From: Deltaproteobacteria bacterium
GTDB lineage: Bacteria; Desulfobacterota; DSM-4660; Desulfatiglandales; HGW-15
Length of the DNA: 16,863 nucleotides
Direction: 5' to 3'
Assembly (NCBI GenBank): GCA_019308985.1
Contig: JAFDHB010000072.1
Coordinates: 1 to 16,863, forward strand
Shown: positions 6,672-15,407 of the stretch, piece by piece
How positions within the stretch are numbered: the first letter of the stretch is position 1
How the letters are laid out: the number at the start of each line of letters is the position of its first letter
The notes under the pieces: generated by a model
The model's database searches: none
What the model was told of the DNA's origin: nothing
The model's input: the letters and a program-made list of their open reading frames with translations, nothing else
Made by a program: the position numbers and the translations under genes

Positions 6672-8252
6672 CTATTTTTCCCAGTATACAGTGTCATAGG
6701 TCTGGTTAAGATCTCGCCACGTATAGTTCTTAACCTCCTTTTTCATGAAGACCACAAAGGGCTTCGTGATGACACCAATCATAATGGCGTCCTCTGCCAG
6801 ATGGCGAAAGAGTTTCTGGTAGGCTCCCTTTCTTTTTTCAGGGTCGGCGGTGGAATAGCAATCTTCGAGAAGGATGTTGGTCACAGGATCGATGATCTCC
6901 TCTTTCCCATCCTTTGTTACCACTGCGCCGGCCCGACTCATATTCATCCTCGCCTTGGGGCCTAAGTACTGGTACCAATAAGCCGGATCGCATTCGTAGG
7001 TGAGGGGATGAGAAAAGGCAACTGTATGGGCGAGGTAATAGGTCTTGATCCATGTCTGATAATCCAACACGTTTATCCTCATCTTCACACCGATGCTTTC
7101 AAGGGAGCCCTTGAGAATTGAGGCTATGTTCTTATAGACGTTATCTGTGTTGTTTATAACGAAGGTGATTTCCTTTCCAATCATATTCGCCTCTTGAAGA
7201 AGGTCCTTGGCCTTTTCCAGGTCATAGGGATAAAGGTCGAGAAGCCTTTCCGTATAACTGTGGGGAAGGGCACCCACGGTGACCTTGGGGTCTGCGAGAC
7301 CGAACGTTGCCACTTCGGCCATCCTTTTCCTGTCCACCGCGTATCCAAGGATCGCCCTTCTGATTCGAACATCGTCCCACGGCTTCTTTGTCATATTCAC
7401 ACCAAAATTGATACTGTAGCAGGTAGGCCCCGTAACATAGTACAGGTCGGGATTAGCTTCAGTCACCCTAATGAGCTCCATGCTCGTTCCCGACTCCATA
7501 TCAATCTCACCCGCCCTGAGGGCATTGTTTCGTGCGTTGACGTCCCGGAAAGAGACAAGCACGACCTTGTCCAGATAAGGAAGGTCCTTCTCCCAAAAGT
7601 GGGGATTTCTCACCAGGGTCAGGTTTCCATCCTTGCTGAGGGAGGAGAACATGAAAGGTCCGGTCCCAGCAGGATGCTTGACAAAGTCCTCCCCATATTT
7701 TTCAACACATGCTGGGGAAACGAGCCGTAGCGTGAAAATCCCTCCGGTTACGTCCGCAACAAAGTAGCTGGTTTTCTTGAGGTTTATCTTCAGGGTATAA
7801 GGATCGAGCACCTCCATGGACTCTATCTTGCTGTACTGATGCCTCAAATAGCTCTTGGTCTTCGGATCGAGGATGCGTTCGAAATTCCACTTGAGTGCTT
7901 CGGCGTTGAAGTCAGTCCCGTCATGGAATTTCACACCCTGCCTCAAGTGAAAAATCCAGGTCTTTCCATCATCTCTCTGCTCCCATGAGGTTGCAAGTCT
8001 GGGTTCGAGAGACCCGTCCATATTCTGCCGGACCAGATAATCGTACATCTGGTTAAATGCATAGATACACAGGTACCCCTTCTGGGTATGGGGATCCAGA
8101 GGACGAATATCCTTCATGAGGCCAACCCTTAGCGTTCCTCCGTATCGGCTTGAGGCCGTCACCATGGCAGGAGACAGGACAATAAGGTAAAGGGCCGCAA
8201 AAAAGCAGATAACCAAAGCGTGATACTTGCCTCGTTGTGTCGTGAATTCCAT
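6672..8252 (-). CDS. ABC transporter periplasmic solute-binding protein, family 5 (DppA/OppA-like), distal copy
   Basis: Periplasmic receptor for the DppBCDF-type importer encoded upstream. 526 residues from the ATG at 8252, which has GGAGGG just before it; the frame is open 20 codons further but those residues would precede the signal peptide. Signal peptide: hydrophobic 12-28, likely cleavage near residue 33, no lipobox cysteine. The family-5 signature spans about 83-125 (EPRLATSW, DGKTWIFHLRQGVKFHDGTD), with HPAGTGPF, NNALRAGEID and GYAVDRKRMAE further on. It is a paralogue of the next gene upstream: both share KDIRPLD-HTQ-GYL at the same residue numbers (47-61), IGKEITF-INNT, LDYQTWIK and the terminal VYWEK. 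It is last in the operon. Ligand unknown; family members bind peptides, but also sugars, nickel chelates and opines. Confidence 0.9.
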   Translation of the reverse strand: MEFTTQRGKYHALVICFFAALYLIVLSPAMVTASSRYGGTLRVGLMKDIRPLDPHTQKGYLCIYAFNQMYDYLVRQNMDGSLEPRLATSWEQRDDGKTWIFHLRQGVKFHDGTDFNAEALKWNFERILDPKTKSYLRHQYSKIESMEVLDPYTLKINLKKTSYFVADVTGGIFTLRLVSPACVEKYGEDFVKHPAGTGPFMFSSLSKDGNLTLVRNPHFWEKDLPYLDKVVLVSFRDVNARNNALRAGEIDMESGTSMELIRVTEANPDLYYVTGPTCYSINFGVNMTKKPWDDVRIRRAILGYAVDRKRMAEVATFGLADPKVTVGALPHSYTERLLDLYPYDLEKAKDLLQEANMIGKEITFVINNTDNVYKNIASILKGSLESIGVKMRINVLDYQTWIKTYYLAHTVAFSHPLTYECDPAYWYQYLGPKARMNMSRAGAVVTKDGKEEIIDPVTNILLEDCYSTADPEKRKGAYQKLFRHLAEDAIMIGVITKPFVVFMKKEVKNYTWRDLNQTYDTVYWEK

Positions 8253-8291
8253 GATTCCCTCCATTTTTGGATTAGGTTTCGTATCGTTAAA

Positions 8292-8324
8292 GGGTAAAGC
8301 GCCCGCAAACATTGGCGCTCACCC
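8292..8324 (-). other. Stem-loop between the two solute-binding protein genes
   Basis: AGCGCC (8298-8303) pairs with GGCGCT (8314-8319) and outer GGGT/ACCC (8292-8295, 8321-8324) extends the stem past a small bulge; the loop is 10 nt. It lies in the 114-nt gap between the paralogous receptor genes. No T-run follows. A processing or stability element is plausible. Confidence 0.4.
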
Positions 8325-8366
8325 TCTACAGCTAGTAGGTACCATACCCTCTCTTGTCCAGAACCA

Positions 8367-9911
8367 TCACTTTTCCCAGTATACCTTGTCCAGGACCATA
8401 TTAGGGCCAGAATAGGTAAAACCTTTCAGCTCTTTCTTGAAGGCATGGAGAACGGGATAGGCCGTTACGCCCATGGGATTGGCGCGTTGCACAAAAAGCT
8501 CGGTGAGTTTTCCATATTTCTCAAGCCGCTTCTTGGGATCCAATTCTCTTCTGGCCTCCGCTAAGATGGTAAGCAATTTGGGGTCCTGCTCCATGGACAG
8601 GCCCATTTGAGTGGGGTTAATCCTTCGTCCGGGACCGTAAATCTGATGGAATATCCGCGGGTCCTCATAGACGTTAAATGTAGTTGAAAAAGGTATCTTA
8701 TGCGCAAAATAAAAGTTTTTGATCCACGTCTGATAATCAAGGGTCTGGATCTTCAACGTAACGCCGATCCGATCGAGGGATCCCTTTAAGACGGCGGCTA
8801 TATTTTTGTACGCTTGCTGTGTATTATTAATGGTAAAGGTGATCTCCTTTCCAATAAAACCGGCTTCCTCAAGGAGCTTTTTTGCCTTATCCAGATCATA
8901 GGGATAGAGATCATTATAATCTTTATAATAGGGCGGCATCATTATCCCGGAAGAGACCTTGGGTTTTCCATAGCCAAAGTAGACATTTTTGGCAATGGTC
9001 TCTCGATCAACCGCGTATCCGAGAACAGCCTTTCTGACCCGCTCATCATCCCAGGGTTTCATAGTCCAGTTTACGGCTAAGTTCACGCCCCCCGTCATGG
9101 GGCCAACGTAAAGGGTCAACCGGGGATCCTTCTTGATGATCTCTGCGGTTGCGTGTTGCACGCCTACTTCAAAATCGATCTCTCCCGCCCGGAGGGCATT
9201 GTGTTTTGCCCTGACATCGCGAAATGACTTGAAGACAATACGATCCATATACGGTTTTTCGCACCAGTAATAGGGGTTTCGCACCATGGTCAGGGTTCCG
9301 TCTTTCGTCAGTGATTCAAACATGTACGGGCCGGTACCATTAGGGTGGTTGACAAAATCCTTTCCGTATTTCTGCACAGCCGTAGGAGAGATGAACTTGA
9401 TGGTAAAAATACCCCCGGTAAGATAAGCGATATAATAGGTCGGTTCTGTAAGGGTGATCCGTATGGTATGTGTATCTAAGGGTTCAATCGCTTGGGCGAT
9501 CTGTACGTCCGGGCGGTATTGTGTCTTAAGACAGCGTTCGAGATTCCACTTTACCGCCGCGGCATCAAAGTCGGTCCCATCTGCGAACTTCACACCCTTT
9601 CGGAGGTGCAAAATCCACGTCTTGCCATCCGGCGAGTGTTCCCAAGAGGTGGCTAATCTGGGCTCTACGGTGCCATCCCCGGTCATTCTGGCCATGTAAT
9701 TATGGGTTTGCATTGCGCTAAACATTACCAAGTAGCCCCGTTGCGTATGGACATCCAGCGGTCGAATATCCTTCTGGATTCCCACAATCAGAGTACCCCC
9801 ATAGTGATCCGATGCCATAGCCGCCTGCAAAGATAAGAGACCGGCAACAAGTAGTGCTGCCAGGCAGGCAATCATTTGGGTTCTGTGCCTTCTCATAATC
9901 AATGTGTTCAT
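8367..9911 (-). CDS. ABC transporter periplasmic solute-binding protein, family 5 (DppA/OppA-like), proximal copy
   Basis: Periplasmic receptor, 514 residues from the ATG at 9911, which follows a perfect AAGGAGGTG ribosome-binding site. The frame stays open for 57 codons upstream but that stretch overlaps the end of the dppF-like gene and precedes the signal peptide, so it is not used. Signal peptide: RRHR then a hydrophobic core at 13-31, probable cleavage AMA|SDH at 33, no lipobox. Family-5 blocks: EPRLATSW, DGKTWILHLRKGVKFADGTD, HPNGTGPYMF, NALRAGEIDFE and GYAVDRETIA. It is colinear with its downstream paralogue through the whole length, so the pair arose by tandem duplication. The two differ most in the C-terminal third (after LDYQTWIK), where ligand contacts often lie, so ligand range may differ. 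Exact ligand unknown. Confidence 0.9.
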   Translation of the reverse strand: MNTLIMRRHRTQMIACLAALLVAGLLSLQAAMASDHYGGTLIVGIQKDIRPLDVHTQRGYLVMFSAMQTHNYMARMTGDGTVEPRLATSWEHSPDGKTWILHLRKGVKFADGTDFDAAAVKWNLERCLKTQYRPDVQIAQAIEPLDTHTIRITLTEPTYYIAYLTGGIFTIKFISPTAVQKYGKDFVNHPNGTGPYMFESLTKDGTLTMVRNPYYWCEKPYMDRIVFKSFRDVRAKHNALRAGEIDFEVGVQHATAEIIKKDPRLTLYVGPMTGGVNLAVNWTMKPWDDERVRKAVLGYAVDRETIAKNVYFGYGKPKVSSGIMMPPYYKDYNDLYPYDLDKAKKLLEEAGFIGKEITFTINNTQQAYKNIAAVLKGSLDRIGVTLKIQTLDYQTWIKNFYFAHKIPFSTTFNVYEDPRIFHQIYGPGRRINPTQMGLSMEQDPKLLTILAEARRELDPKKRLEKYGKLTELFVQRANPMGVTAYPVLHAFKKELKGFTYSGPNMVLDKVYWEK

Positions 9912-9966
9912 GCTACACCTCCTTATTATGTTGATTATGGTGGTTGAAGTTCTTGGACGCTCTCCC

Positions 9967-10956
9967 TCATAGCCTCGTTGTTCGGTGACAGGCCACAAAA
10001 TGGCCTGGCGAAACCTCCTCAAGCGGGGGAATATCCCTTGTGCAGCGCTCAAGGCTTCTGGGGCATCGAGGATAAAACGCACAGCCTGAAGGAGGGTTCA
10101 GTGGACTCGGTACATCCCCTTCGAGTAAGAGACGTTCTTTGCGCAGACGCGGGTGTGTGACCGGAACCGCACTAATCAGGGCCTCGGTATATGGATGCAT
10201 CGGCCTGGCAAAGAGCTCCTCGGTCTCGGCCAGTTCAACGATCTTGCCAAGGTACATAACGGCTACCCGATCACTGATGTGGCGGACTACACCCAAGTCA
10301 TGTGAAATAAAGAGATACGTAATGCTAAATTCATCCCGGATCTCCTCCATGAGGTTGATGATTTGCGCCTGGATTGAAACATCTAGCGCTGATACAGGTT
10401 CGTCGGCAACGATCAACATTGGCTTCAGGGCTAAGGCTCGTGCGATCCCTACCCGCTGCCTTTGCCCCCCGGAGAACTCATGAGGGTAGCGATAGTAGTT
10501 TTGAGCAGACAGCCCCATAAAGGAAAGGAGCTCTAAGGCCCTCTCCCGCGCCTTTTCGTGGTTCATAAGGCGATGGGATATGAGGGGCTCTGCAATCGCT
10601 TTGCCTATACACATCCTCGGATTAAGACTGGAAAAAGGGTCTTGAAAGATAATCTGCACCTCTTGACGATAGGTGAGTAGTTCAGATCCCGTTAGAGCGG
10701 AGATATTCTGCCCGCGAAAGGTAACCGTTCCTTCAGTAGGATCGATGAGTCGAAGGATGAGCCTTCCGACGGTTGTTTTTCCGCAGCCGCTTTCTCCTAC
10801 CAGCCCAAGGGTTTCACCCTTGTTGATAAATAGGTCCACCCCATTCACCGCCTTTATCATGGTCTTTGAACCGCGGCTCCGCCGGAGCCCGCGAACGGTA
10901 AAATATTTCTTGAGCCCTTGAAGCGACAGCACCGGTTCCGTGTCTCTATGAAGCAT
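9967..10956 (-). CDS. dppF: ABC transporter ATP-binding protein, DppF/OppF type
   Basis: One of two nucleotide-binding subunits that power the importer at the cytoplasmic face. 329 residues. Walker A GESGCGKT (54-61), Q-loop IFQDPFSSLNP (Gln105), signature FSGGQRQRV (161-169), Walker B LIVADEP (181-187) and switch His219 in FISHDLG are all intact. The C-terminal oligopeptide/dipeptide extension has Cys292, 298, 305 and 323 in the spacing known to bind a [4Fe-4S] cluster in some Dpp ATPases. The start overlaps the end of the dppD-like gene by 11 nt, and the proximal receptor gene follows after 55 nt. The GGQRQ signature and the ordering identify it as the F rather than the D subunit. Confidence 0.93.
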   Translation of the reverse strand: MLHRDTEPVLSLQGLKKYFTVRGLRRSRGSKTMIKAVNGVDLFINKGETLGLVGESGCGKTTVGRLILRLIDPTEGTVTFRGQNISALTGSELLTYRQEVQIIFQDPFSSLNPRMCIGKAIAEPLISHRLMNHEKARERALELLSFMGLSAQNYYRYPHEFSGGQRQRVGIARALALKPMLIVADEPVSALDVSIQAQIINLMEEIRDEFSITYLFISHDLGVVRHISDRVAVMYLGKIVELAETEELFARPMHPYTEALISAVPVTHPRLRKERLLLEGDVPSPLNPPSGCAFYPRCPRSLERCTRDIPPLEEVSPGHFVACHRTTRL

Positions 10957-11920
10957 AAAGCCAGCACCTTACTTTATGATCTGCCGAGATATCGAACATC
11001 GGTGGTAAATCTTTTCTGCACACAGGCATGGCCTTCATGCACCGTGGATGAAATCTACATCCAGAGGGCGGGTGAACCATGTCTGGAATGGTTCCGGGGA
11101 TAGACGTAAGCCTTCCTTTCTTGCTAGACATGCCGGGGAATGAAGTGAGAAGCCCGACAGAATAAGGGTGCATCGGCTGGTCGAAAAAGGTCTCAGCAGA
11201 GCATGATTCTACCTCATTACCCGCATACATGACAGAGACATAATCAGCCATCTCAGCTACCACCCCTAAATTGTGGGTAATGAGGAGGATGGAGGCGTGG
11301 AAATCCTTCCTGAGCGCCTTCATGAGCTCAAGGATTTGGGCCTGAATGGTCACATCAAGGGCTGTGGTAGGCTCATCAGCAATGAGGAGTGAGGGATTGC
11401 ATGCCAGGGCCATGGCAATCATAACACGCTGTCTCATCCCACCTGAATACCGGTGAGGATATTCACGCACCATTGTCTCAGGCGAGGGAATCCCTACACG
11501 ACCGAGCATGGCGATGCTTTCTACATGGGCTTCTTTCTTGTTCATCTTTCGGTGGTGGCGAAAGGTCTCTGAGGTTTGGTTGCCTACGGTGTAAACCGGG
11601 TTGAGGGAAGTCATAGGATCCTGAAAAATCATGGAAATCTTATTACCTCGAATTTCGTTCCGCAATCTCTCATTTGAAAGGCGCAGGAGATCCATCTCAT
11701 CAAACAGGATCTCCCCCCCGAGGATTTTCCCGGGCGGCTCCGGGATCAGCCTGAGGATTGACTTGGCTGTCACCGTCTTCCCGCACCCGCTTTCTCCCAC
11801 CAGGCCAAGCACTTCCTCTTTTCCGATGGTGAGATCCACTCCATCAACAGCTCGGACCACCCCTTCTTCAGTATAGAAATATGTTTTGAGCCCACGTATC
11901 TGAAGCAGGAGATCTGTCAT
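10946..11920 (-). CDS. dppD: ABC transporter ATP-binding protein, DppD/OppD type
   Basis: The partner nucleotide-binding subunit. 324 residues with Walker A GESGCGKT (42-49), Q-loop Gln100 in [11 protein letters not shown], signature YSGGMRQRV (158-166), Walker B LLIADEP (178-184) and His216 in LITHNLG. The SGGMRQ form and the HPYSVGLL segment are typical of the D subunit. The C-terminal extension carries Cys288, 294, 301 and 319, a CX5CX6CX17C pattern matching the iron-sulfur site described for DppD-type proteins. Its ATG shares one base with the stop of the dppC-like gene (TAATG), and its end overlaps dppF by 11 nt, so translation is tightly coupled along the operon. Confidence 0.93.
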   Translation of the reverse strand: MTDLLLQIRGLKTYFYTEEGVVRAVDGVDLTIGKEEVLGLVGESGCGKTVTAKSILRLIPEPPGKILGGEILFDEMDLLRLSNERLRNEIRGNKISMIFQDPMTSLNPVYTVGNQTSETFRHHRKMNKKEAHVESIAMLGRVGIPSPETMVREYPHRYSGGMRQRVMIAMALACNPSLLIADEPTTALDVTIQAQILELMKALRKDFHASILLITHNLGVVAEMADYVSVMYAGNEVESCSAETFFDQPMHPYSVGLLTSFPGMSSKKGRLTSIPGTIPDMVHPPSGCRFHPRCMKAMPVCRKDLPPMFDISADHKVRCWLYAS

Positions 11921-12795
11921 TACTTGAGCCTCGGATCAATTGCATCCCGGAGTCCGTCCCCGAGCATATTCACCCCGAGAACAGTTAGAAGGATGGCGGT
12001 TCCGGGAAAGATCGCGAGCCATGGGCTGATCTCCATCAGGGAAATAGCATCCTTCAAATCCGATCCCCAGCTGGCTGTGGGAGGCTGAGTCCCCATCCCG
12101 AGAAAGCTGAGGGAGGCCTCGGCGATAATGGCCACCCCGATGGATAGCGTGAGCACTACCAGCACTGGGGCAAGGCAGTTTGGGAGAAGATGCAAGAGAA
12201 AGGTCCTCCATTTCCTAATCCCTAATGCCTGAACCGCCTCGATGTATTCATTTTCCCGGATAGACAAAACGCTGCCCCTCACAATCCTTGCATATCTCGG
12301 GATGTAGACGATTCCAAGTGCCACACACACGTTGGTGGCGCTTGCGCCCAGAACGACCATAATCATGATGGCGAGCAGAAAAACAGGGAAGGCAAGCATA
12401 ACGTCCATAAGGCGCATGATGAGTTGATCCACCCAGCGGCCGAAATAACCGGAAACCAGGCCTAACGGTACCCCTATGGAAACAGCAATCAACATAGAGA
12501 CAATCCCCACATAGATGGATATTCGGCTCCCGTAAATGATTCGGCTGAGTATATCTCTGCACAGCATATCCGTTCCCATGGGATGTGCCCACGAGGGGGC
12601 AAGGAGCTGTGCGCCGGGGATCATGTAGTTTGGATCATAAGGGGCTATCCAGTCCGCAAAAATAGCGCAGAAAACCATGGCCAGAAAGATGCATAGCCCG
12701 AAAACAGCAACCTTTCGCTTCAGAAGCCGCTTCCAAACGATCAAGAACATATTGGTGGTCCTGATGGGTTCCGTTTCTCTCTGGGCCGGTTTCAT
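11920..12795 (-). CDS. dppC: ABC transporter permease, DppC/OppC type
   Basis: Inner-membrane permease pairing with DppB. 291 residues: a cytoplasmic N-terminus, a first membrane helix at about 30-50, the OppC_N signature (APYDPN), then HPMGTDMLCRDILSRIIYGSR (71-91), which is the hallmark of the C permease. Further membrane segments follow, with the EAA loop around 183-207 (YIEAVQALGIRKWR...HLLPN) that contacts the ATPases, and a C-terminus ending in DGLRDAIDPRLK, very typical of the family. Start overlaps the dppB stop by 4 nt (ATGA). Confidence 0.94.
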   Translation of the reverse strand: MKPAQRETEPIRTTNMFLIVWKRLLKRKVAVFGLCIFLAMVFCAIFADWIAPYDPNYMIPGAQLLAPSWAHPMGTDMLCRDILSRIIYGSRISIYVGIVSMLIAVSIGVPLGLVSGYFGRWVDQLIMRLMDVMLAFPVFLLAIMIMVVLGASATNVCVALGIVYIPRYARIVRGSVLSIRENEYIEAVQALGIRKWRTFLLHLLPNCLAPVLVVLTLSIGVAIIAEASLSFLGMGTQPPTASWGSDLKDAISLMEISPWLAIFPGTAILLTVLGVNMLGDGLRDAIDPRLK

Positions 12796-13733
12796 GCCCG
12801 TATCCTTGGATCGAGAAAGGTATAAACGATGTCTACAACCAAATTGGAAATGATAAAACCAGAGGCGGCAACCACTGTAAAGGCCTGAACCATGGGATAA
12901 TCCCTCTGAAGTATTCCGTCAATCCCAAAGGATCCGATCCCTGGTATGGCAAAGAGGCTTTCCACGATAATGGCCCCTCCGATTAGATACCCAATCTGAA
13001 GTCCGACAACCGTTACCGTAGGGATAAGGGCATTCTTTAAGGCGTGTTTGTTGATGACAACAAACTCCGACAACCCTTTTGCCCGTGCGGTATCGATGTA
13101 GTCCTGGCGAATCACCTCAAGCATGCTGTTTCGCACAAGGCGGGCAATGAGTGCAGCCCGTGTCATCCCCAGAGTAAGCGCAGGGAGCACCAAGTGGCGG
13201 AGGTTGTTAACCGGATCTTCGAAAAACGGGACGTAGCCGGTTGCGGGGAACCATTGAAGGCCTAGGGCAAAGAAGAGAAGAAAAAGGGCGCCCAAGAAGA
13301 ATTCCGGCAAGGAAATGCCTAACATGGCAAAGCTCATAGCGCTATAATCGATCAGTGTGTTGCGTCTCTTAGCTGAAATGATCCCTATGGGAATGGAAAT
13401 AAGCAGGGCAAAAAAGAGAGCGAGGGTGAGAAGTTCAATGGTTACGGGAAGCCTTCGCAGGATCTCATCACGCACCGGCTCTTTGGATATGATCGATGTA
13501 CCCCAGTCGCCAGAGACTAGGTCTCTGAGCCAGATGGCGTACTGAATCGGCAGGGGTCTATCAAGCCCGAGCTTGCTTCTCAGTTCCGCAGCGAGTTCCT
13601 CGGTGTAATTATCCTGGAGAAGTGCTATGATCGGGTCTCCCGGAATTAGCTTCATCGTAGCAAAAACCACGAGGGTGATGCCCAGAAAAGTGGGGATGAG
13701 GATCAAAAGTCGGCGAATGAAAAAACGCCTCAT
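12792..13733 (-). CDS. dppB: ABC transporter permease, DppB/OppB type
   Basis: Inner-membrane permease pairing with DppC. 313 residues from the ATG at 13733; a TTG directly before it is in frame but not preferred. The N-terminal helix RRLLILIPTFLGITLVVF followed by LIPGDP is the B-permease hallmark. LGLDRPLPIQY and GDWGTSIISKEPV follow, as in other DppB proteins. The EAA loop is at about 211-236 (DYIDTARAKGLSEFVVINKHALKNAL). The C-terminus VDIVYTFLDPRIRA is also standard. A 150-nt gap with a small hairpin separates it from the hydrolase gene upstream; the same direction and absence of a clear promoter suggest one operon. Confidence 0.94.
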   Translation of the reverse strand: MRRFFIRRLLILIPTFLGITLVVFATMKLIPGDPIIALLQDNYTEELAAELRSKLGLDRPLPIQYAIWLRDLVSGDWGTSIISKEPVRDEILRRLPVTIELLTLALFFALLISIPIGIISAKRRNTLIDYSAMSFAMLGISLPEFFLGALFLLFFALGLQWFPATGYVPFFEDPVNNLRHLVLPALTLGMTRAALIARLVRNSMLEVIRQDYIDTARAKGLSEFVVINKHALKNALIPTVTVVGLQIGYLIGGAIIVESLFAIPGIGSFGIDGILQRDYPMVQAFTVVAASGFIISNLVVDIVYTFLDPRIRA

Positions 13734-13866
13734 CAACCTTGCTCCCAGCAGTTTACGTTACAAGGATCCCTGTTGGTACAAGTCCTGTGGTTTTCTCGGA
13801 AAATCCCCTACACGTGGCGGACACTACCAGGCTCTGCAGGGAAAGACACCGATGAAAACCCTTCTC

Positions 13867-13883
13867 TGTGTCAAAAAGACACA
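13867..13883 (-). other. Small hairpin after the hydrolase stop codon
   Basis: TGTGTC (13867-13872) and GACACA (13878-13883) form a perfect 6-bp stem with a 5-nt loop, two nt beyond the hydrolase stop. On the transcript the T-run is in the loop, so it is not a standard terminator. It may mark a processing point before dppB. Confidence 0.3.
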
Positions 13884-13884
13884 A

Positions 13885-14748
13885 TCATGCATCCGCTGAA
13901 ATGAATTCTTGAATTGCCCGATCCCGCAACTGGTTCGGGTTGAAAACAATGGAGTAATGGTTGGTACCCTCCACGTTTACCAGCTTCACATCTGCAATCT
14001 CACGAAGCATCCTCTCGAACACATCCTCCGGCAGGAGAATATCGTCCGGTGACAACATTCCTTCTGGGGCACGCAGGATAAGGACCGGGCACCGGATATT
14101 CGAATAACACTCAGTCAAATCCGTTTTACGAAGATTCACAATTTCCTCCTGAATGTGGTCTTTCTGGATGCTGGAACGTATCCCTCCACCCTCGATTTGT
14201 TCCATATCATGACGATAAAAGACTTCTATAGTAGCAGGCCACGTTTTGAGAAAGGGGAGTTGCTTCATATCCTCCAAATATGCGTCAAATGAAGGGAAGA
14301 CCTTTCCCAAACGTCCGAGAGAGGGCTCTATGCCCTTGTATACCTGTGCTCTCTGTGCTTCAGATAGCTGTCCTCCTCCATCCACCAGTATTGCCTTTTC
14401 TACCCGATGGGGGTAATGGGCTGCAAGATACAATGCGATGTGTGCCCCGAGCGAGTGTCCCATGACAATTGACCTCTCCAGCTCCAAGTCATCCAAGAGA
14501 CACGAGATGTCCCGACAGTGGTGATCCAGGGAATACCCAGATGAGGGGTGTCCTGAATGACCCCTCCCCCGCAAGTCCATGGCCAACACACGGTATTGGG
14601 GAGTTAAGGCCGAAGCAATGGTATCCCACACCCGGCAGTTGGACGTTAACCCGTGGACGCAAAGAATCGTTTTACCTTCCCCTTTCCATGTTGCTACATT
14701 GAGCTTCACGCCATCGCCTTCAGCCTGTATCATGTTTGGTTCACTCAT
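13885..14748 (-). CDS. Alpha/beta-fold hydrolase
   Basis: Probable esterase, lactonase, amidase or C-C hydrolase of the alpha/beta hydrolase fold. 287 residues from the ATG at 14748, which has GAGG about 7 nt upstream; a TTG nine codons earlier is in frame but lacks support. Visible: oxyanion-hole HG in ILCVHGLTSN (28-37), DLRGRGHSG (58-66), nucleophile elbow GHSLG (97-101, Ser99) and the C-terminal catalytic His264 in EGTNHYS. The acid residue is not certain; Asp235 or Glu229 in the segment RAPEGMLSPDD is likely. No signal peptide, so cytoplasmic. It is the first gene of the Dpp-type operon, which suggests it cleaves the imported compound or a derivative. The family is too broad to name the reaction. 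Confidence 0.85.
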   Translation of the reverse strand: MSEPNMIQAEGDGVKLNVATWKGEGKTILCVHGLTSNCRVWDTIASALTPQYRVLAMDLRGRGHSGHPSSGYSLDHHCRDISCLLDDLELERSIVMGHSLGAHIALYLAAHYPHRVEKAILVDGGGQLSEAQRAQVYKGIEPSLGRLGKVFPSFDAYLEDMKQLPFLKTWPATIEVFYRHDMEQIEGGGIRSSIQKDHIQEEIVNLRKTDLTECYSNIRCPVLILRAPEGMLSPDDILLPEDVFERMLREIADVKLVNVEGTNHYSIVFNPNQLRDRAIQEFISADA

Positions 14749-15407
14749 CGCATTCCTCGTATTTGTGTTTGTCAACCCCGTGGTGCTTACCGAACGCGGA
14801 AACGTTGTTCATAAACCTCATACACGAAACCAATTATCCTCATTTTTTTATGTGCAGGCTATCTATAGCTATGGAGCAAAAAAACGTTCCAAGGATCTGT
14901 CAGGCCACATGGTCTCCACCCACAAAGTACACCTTTGATCCAGCCCGTAATTCATACCAGACAAACGAGGGTTCACAATCGCCTCAAGAAAACGCCCTTC
15001 CCGAAGGTTCTCTCCCCTCAACCTAGCGCAACATTCGCGAGGGAAGCCATATGGCGATCTGTGGAAATAATCATCGTGAGACGCACGGGCATACCAAAAA
15101 GGACATCTCTATGCCCATACAACACGTACTTTTAACGTGTTACCATTGTTGTAACTGTGGCAAATGCAGCCAATTAAACAATCGCAAATCAGACTTCAGC
15201 AAAGTGATAGAATTGGAAAAAATGACGCCGACATGAGTTGCTGTTTAAAAACCCACTGCTCCATTGTCCGGGCCGCTCGATGAACCAGATGACGTAATTG
15301 GCTGCACAACGTGCGGTTTCCCTGAAATGAAAATTCCTCTACCTGGAATGGTACTCGCACTGTTGAGCAATAGCTTGCCCGTGTTCATTCGGTCCTTCAA
15401 AGGTGCC
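14749..15407. other. Long region without an intact gene; coding-like fragments on the minus strand
   Basis: About 660 nt between the hydrolase start and the first IclR gene. No frame has convincing length, start and family motifs. On the minus strand, short protein-like stretches appear in different frames: 15018-15131 (containing RDVLFGMPVRLTMIISTDRH), 14900-14983 (containing FVWYELRAGSKVYFVGGDHV, then TGA), and around 15250-15330 (containing ANYVIWFIERPGQW). These may be scraps of one or more decayed genes or chance. The stretch must also carry the promoter of the hydrolase-dpp operon, but I found no convincing -35/-10 pair. Confidence 0.35.
15087..15155. repeat. Cluster of small overlapping palindromes
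   Basis: Three perfect short inverted repeats lie in 69 nt: GGGCAT (15087-15092) with ATGCCC (15111-15116); AACACGT (15121-15127) with ACGTGTT (15135-15141); and GTTAC (15139-15143) with GTAAC (15151-15155), which overlaps the previous arm. They lie about 340-410 nt before the hydrolase start and could be operators or an RNA element. Chance is possible for such short arms. Confidence 0.35.

Noticed and set aside
9912..10082. N-terminal extension of the proximal receptor (57 more codons)
   Set aside because: It overlaps the end of the dppF-like gene and precedes the signal peptide; the ATG at 9911 has a perfect ribosome-binding site.
14758..14775. TTGACA on the minus strand just ahead of the hydrolase as a -35 box
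   Set aside because: It is only about 20 nt before the start codon, with no -10 at the right distance, so a promoter there could not make a full message.
15051..15236. Plus-strand frame rich in Cys and His (CYHCCNCGKC)
   Set aside because: It looks like an iron-sulfur or zinc motif, but the frame is about 60 codons, has no ribosome-binding site, overlaps the palindrome cluster and matches no family I recognise.
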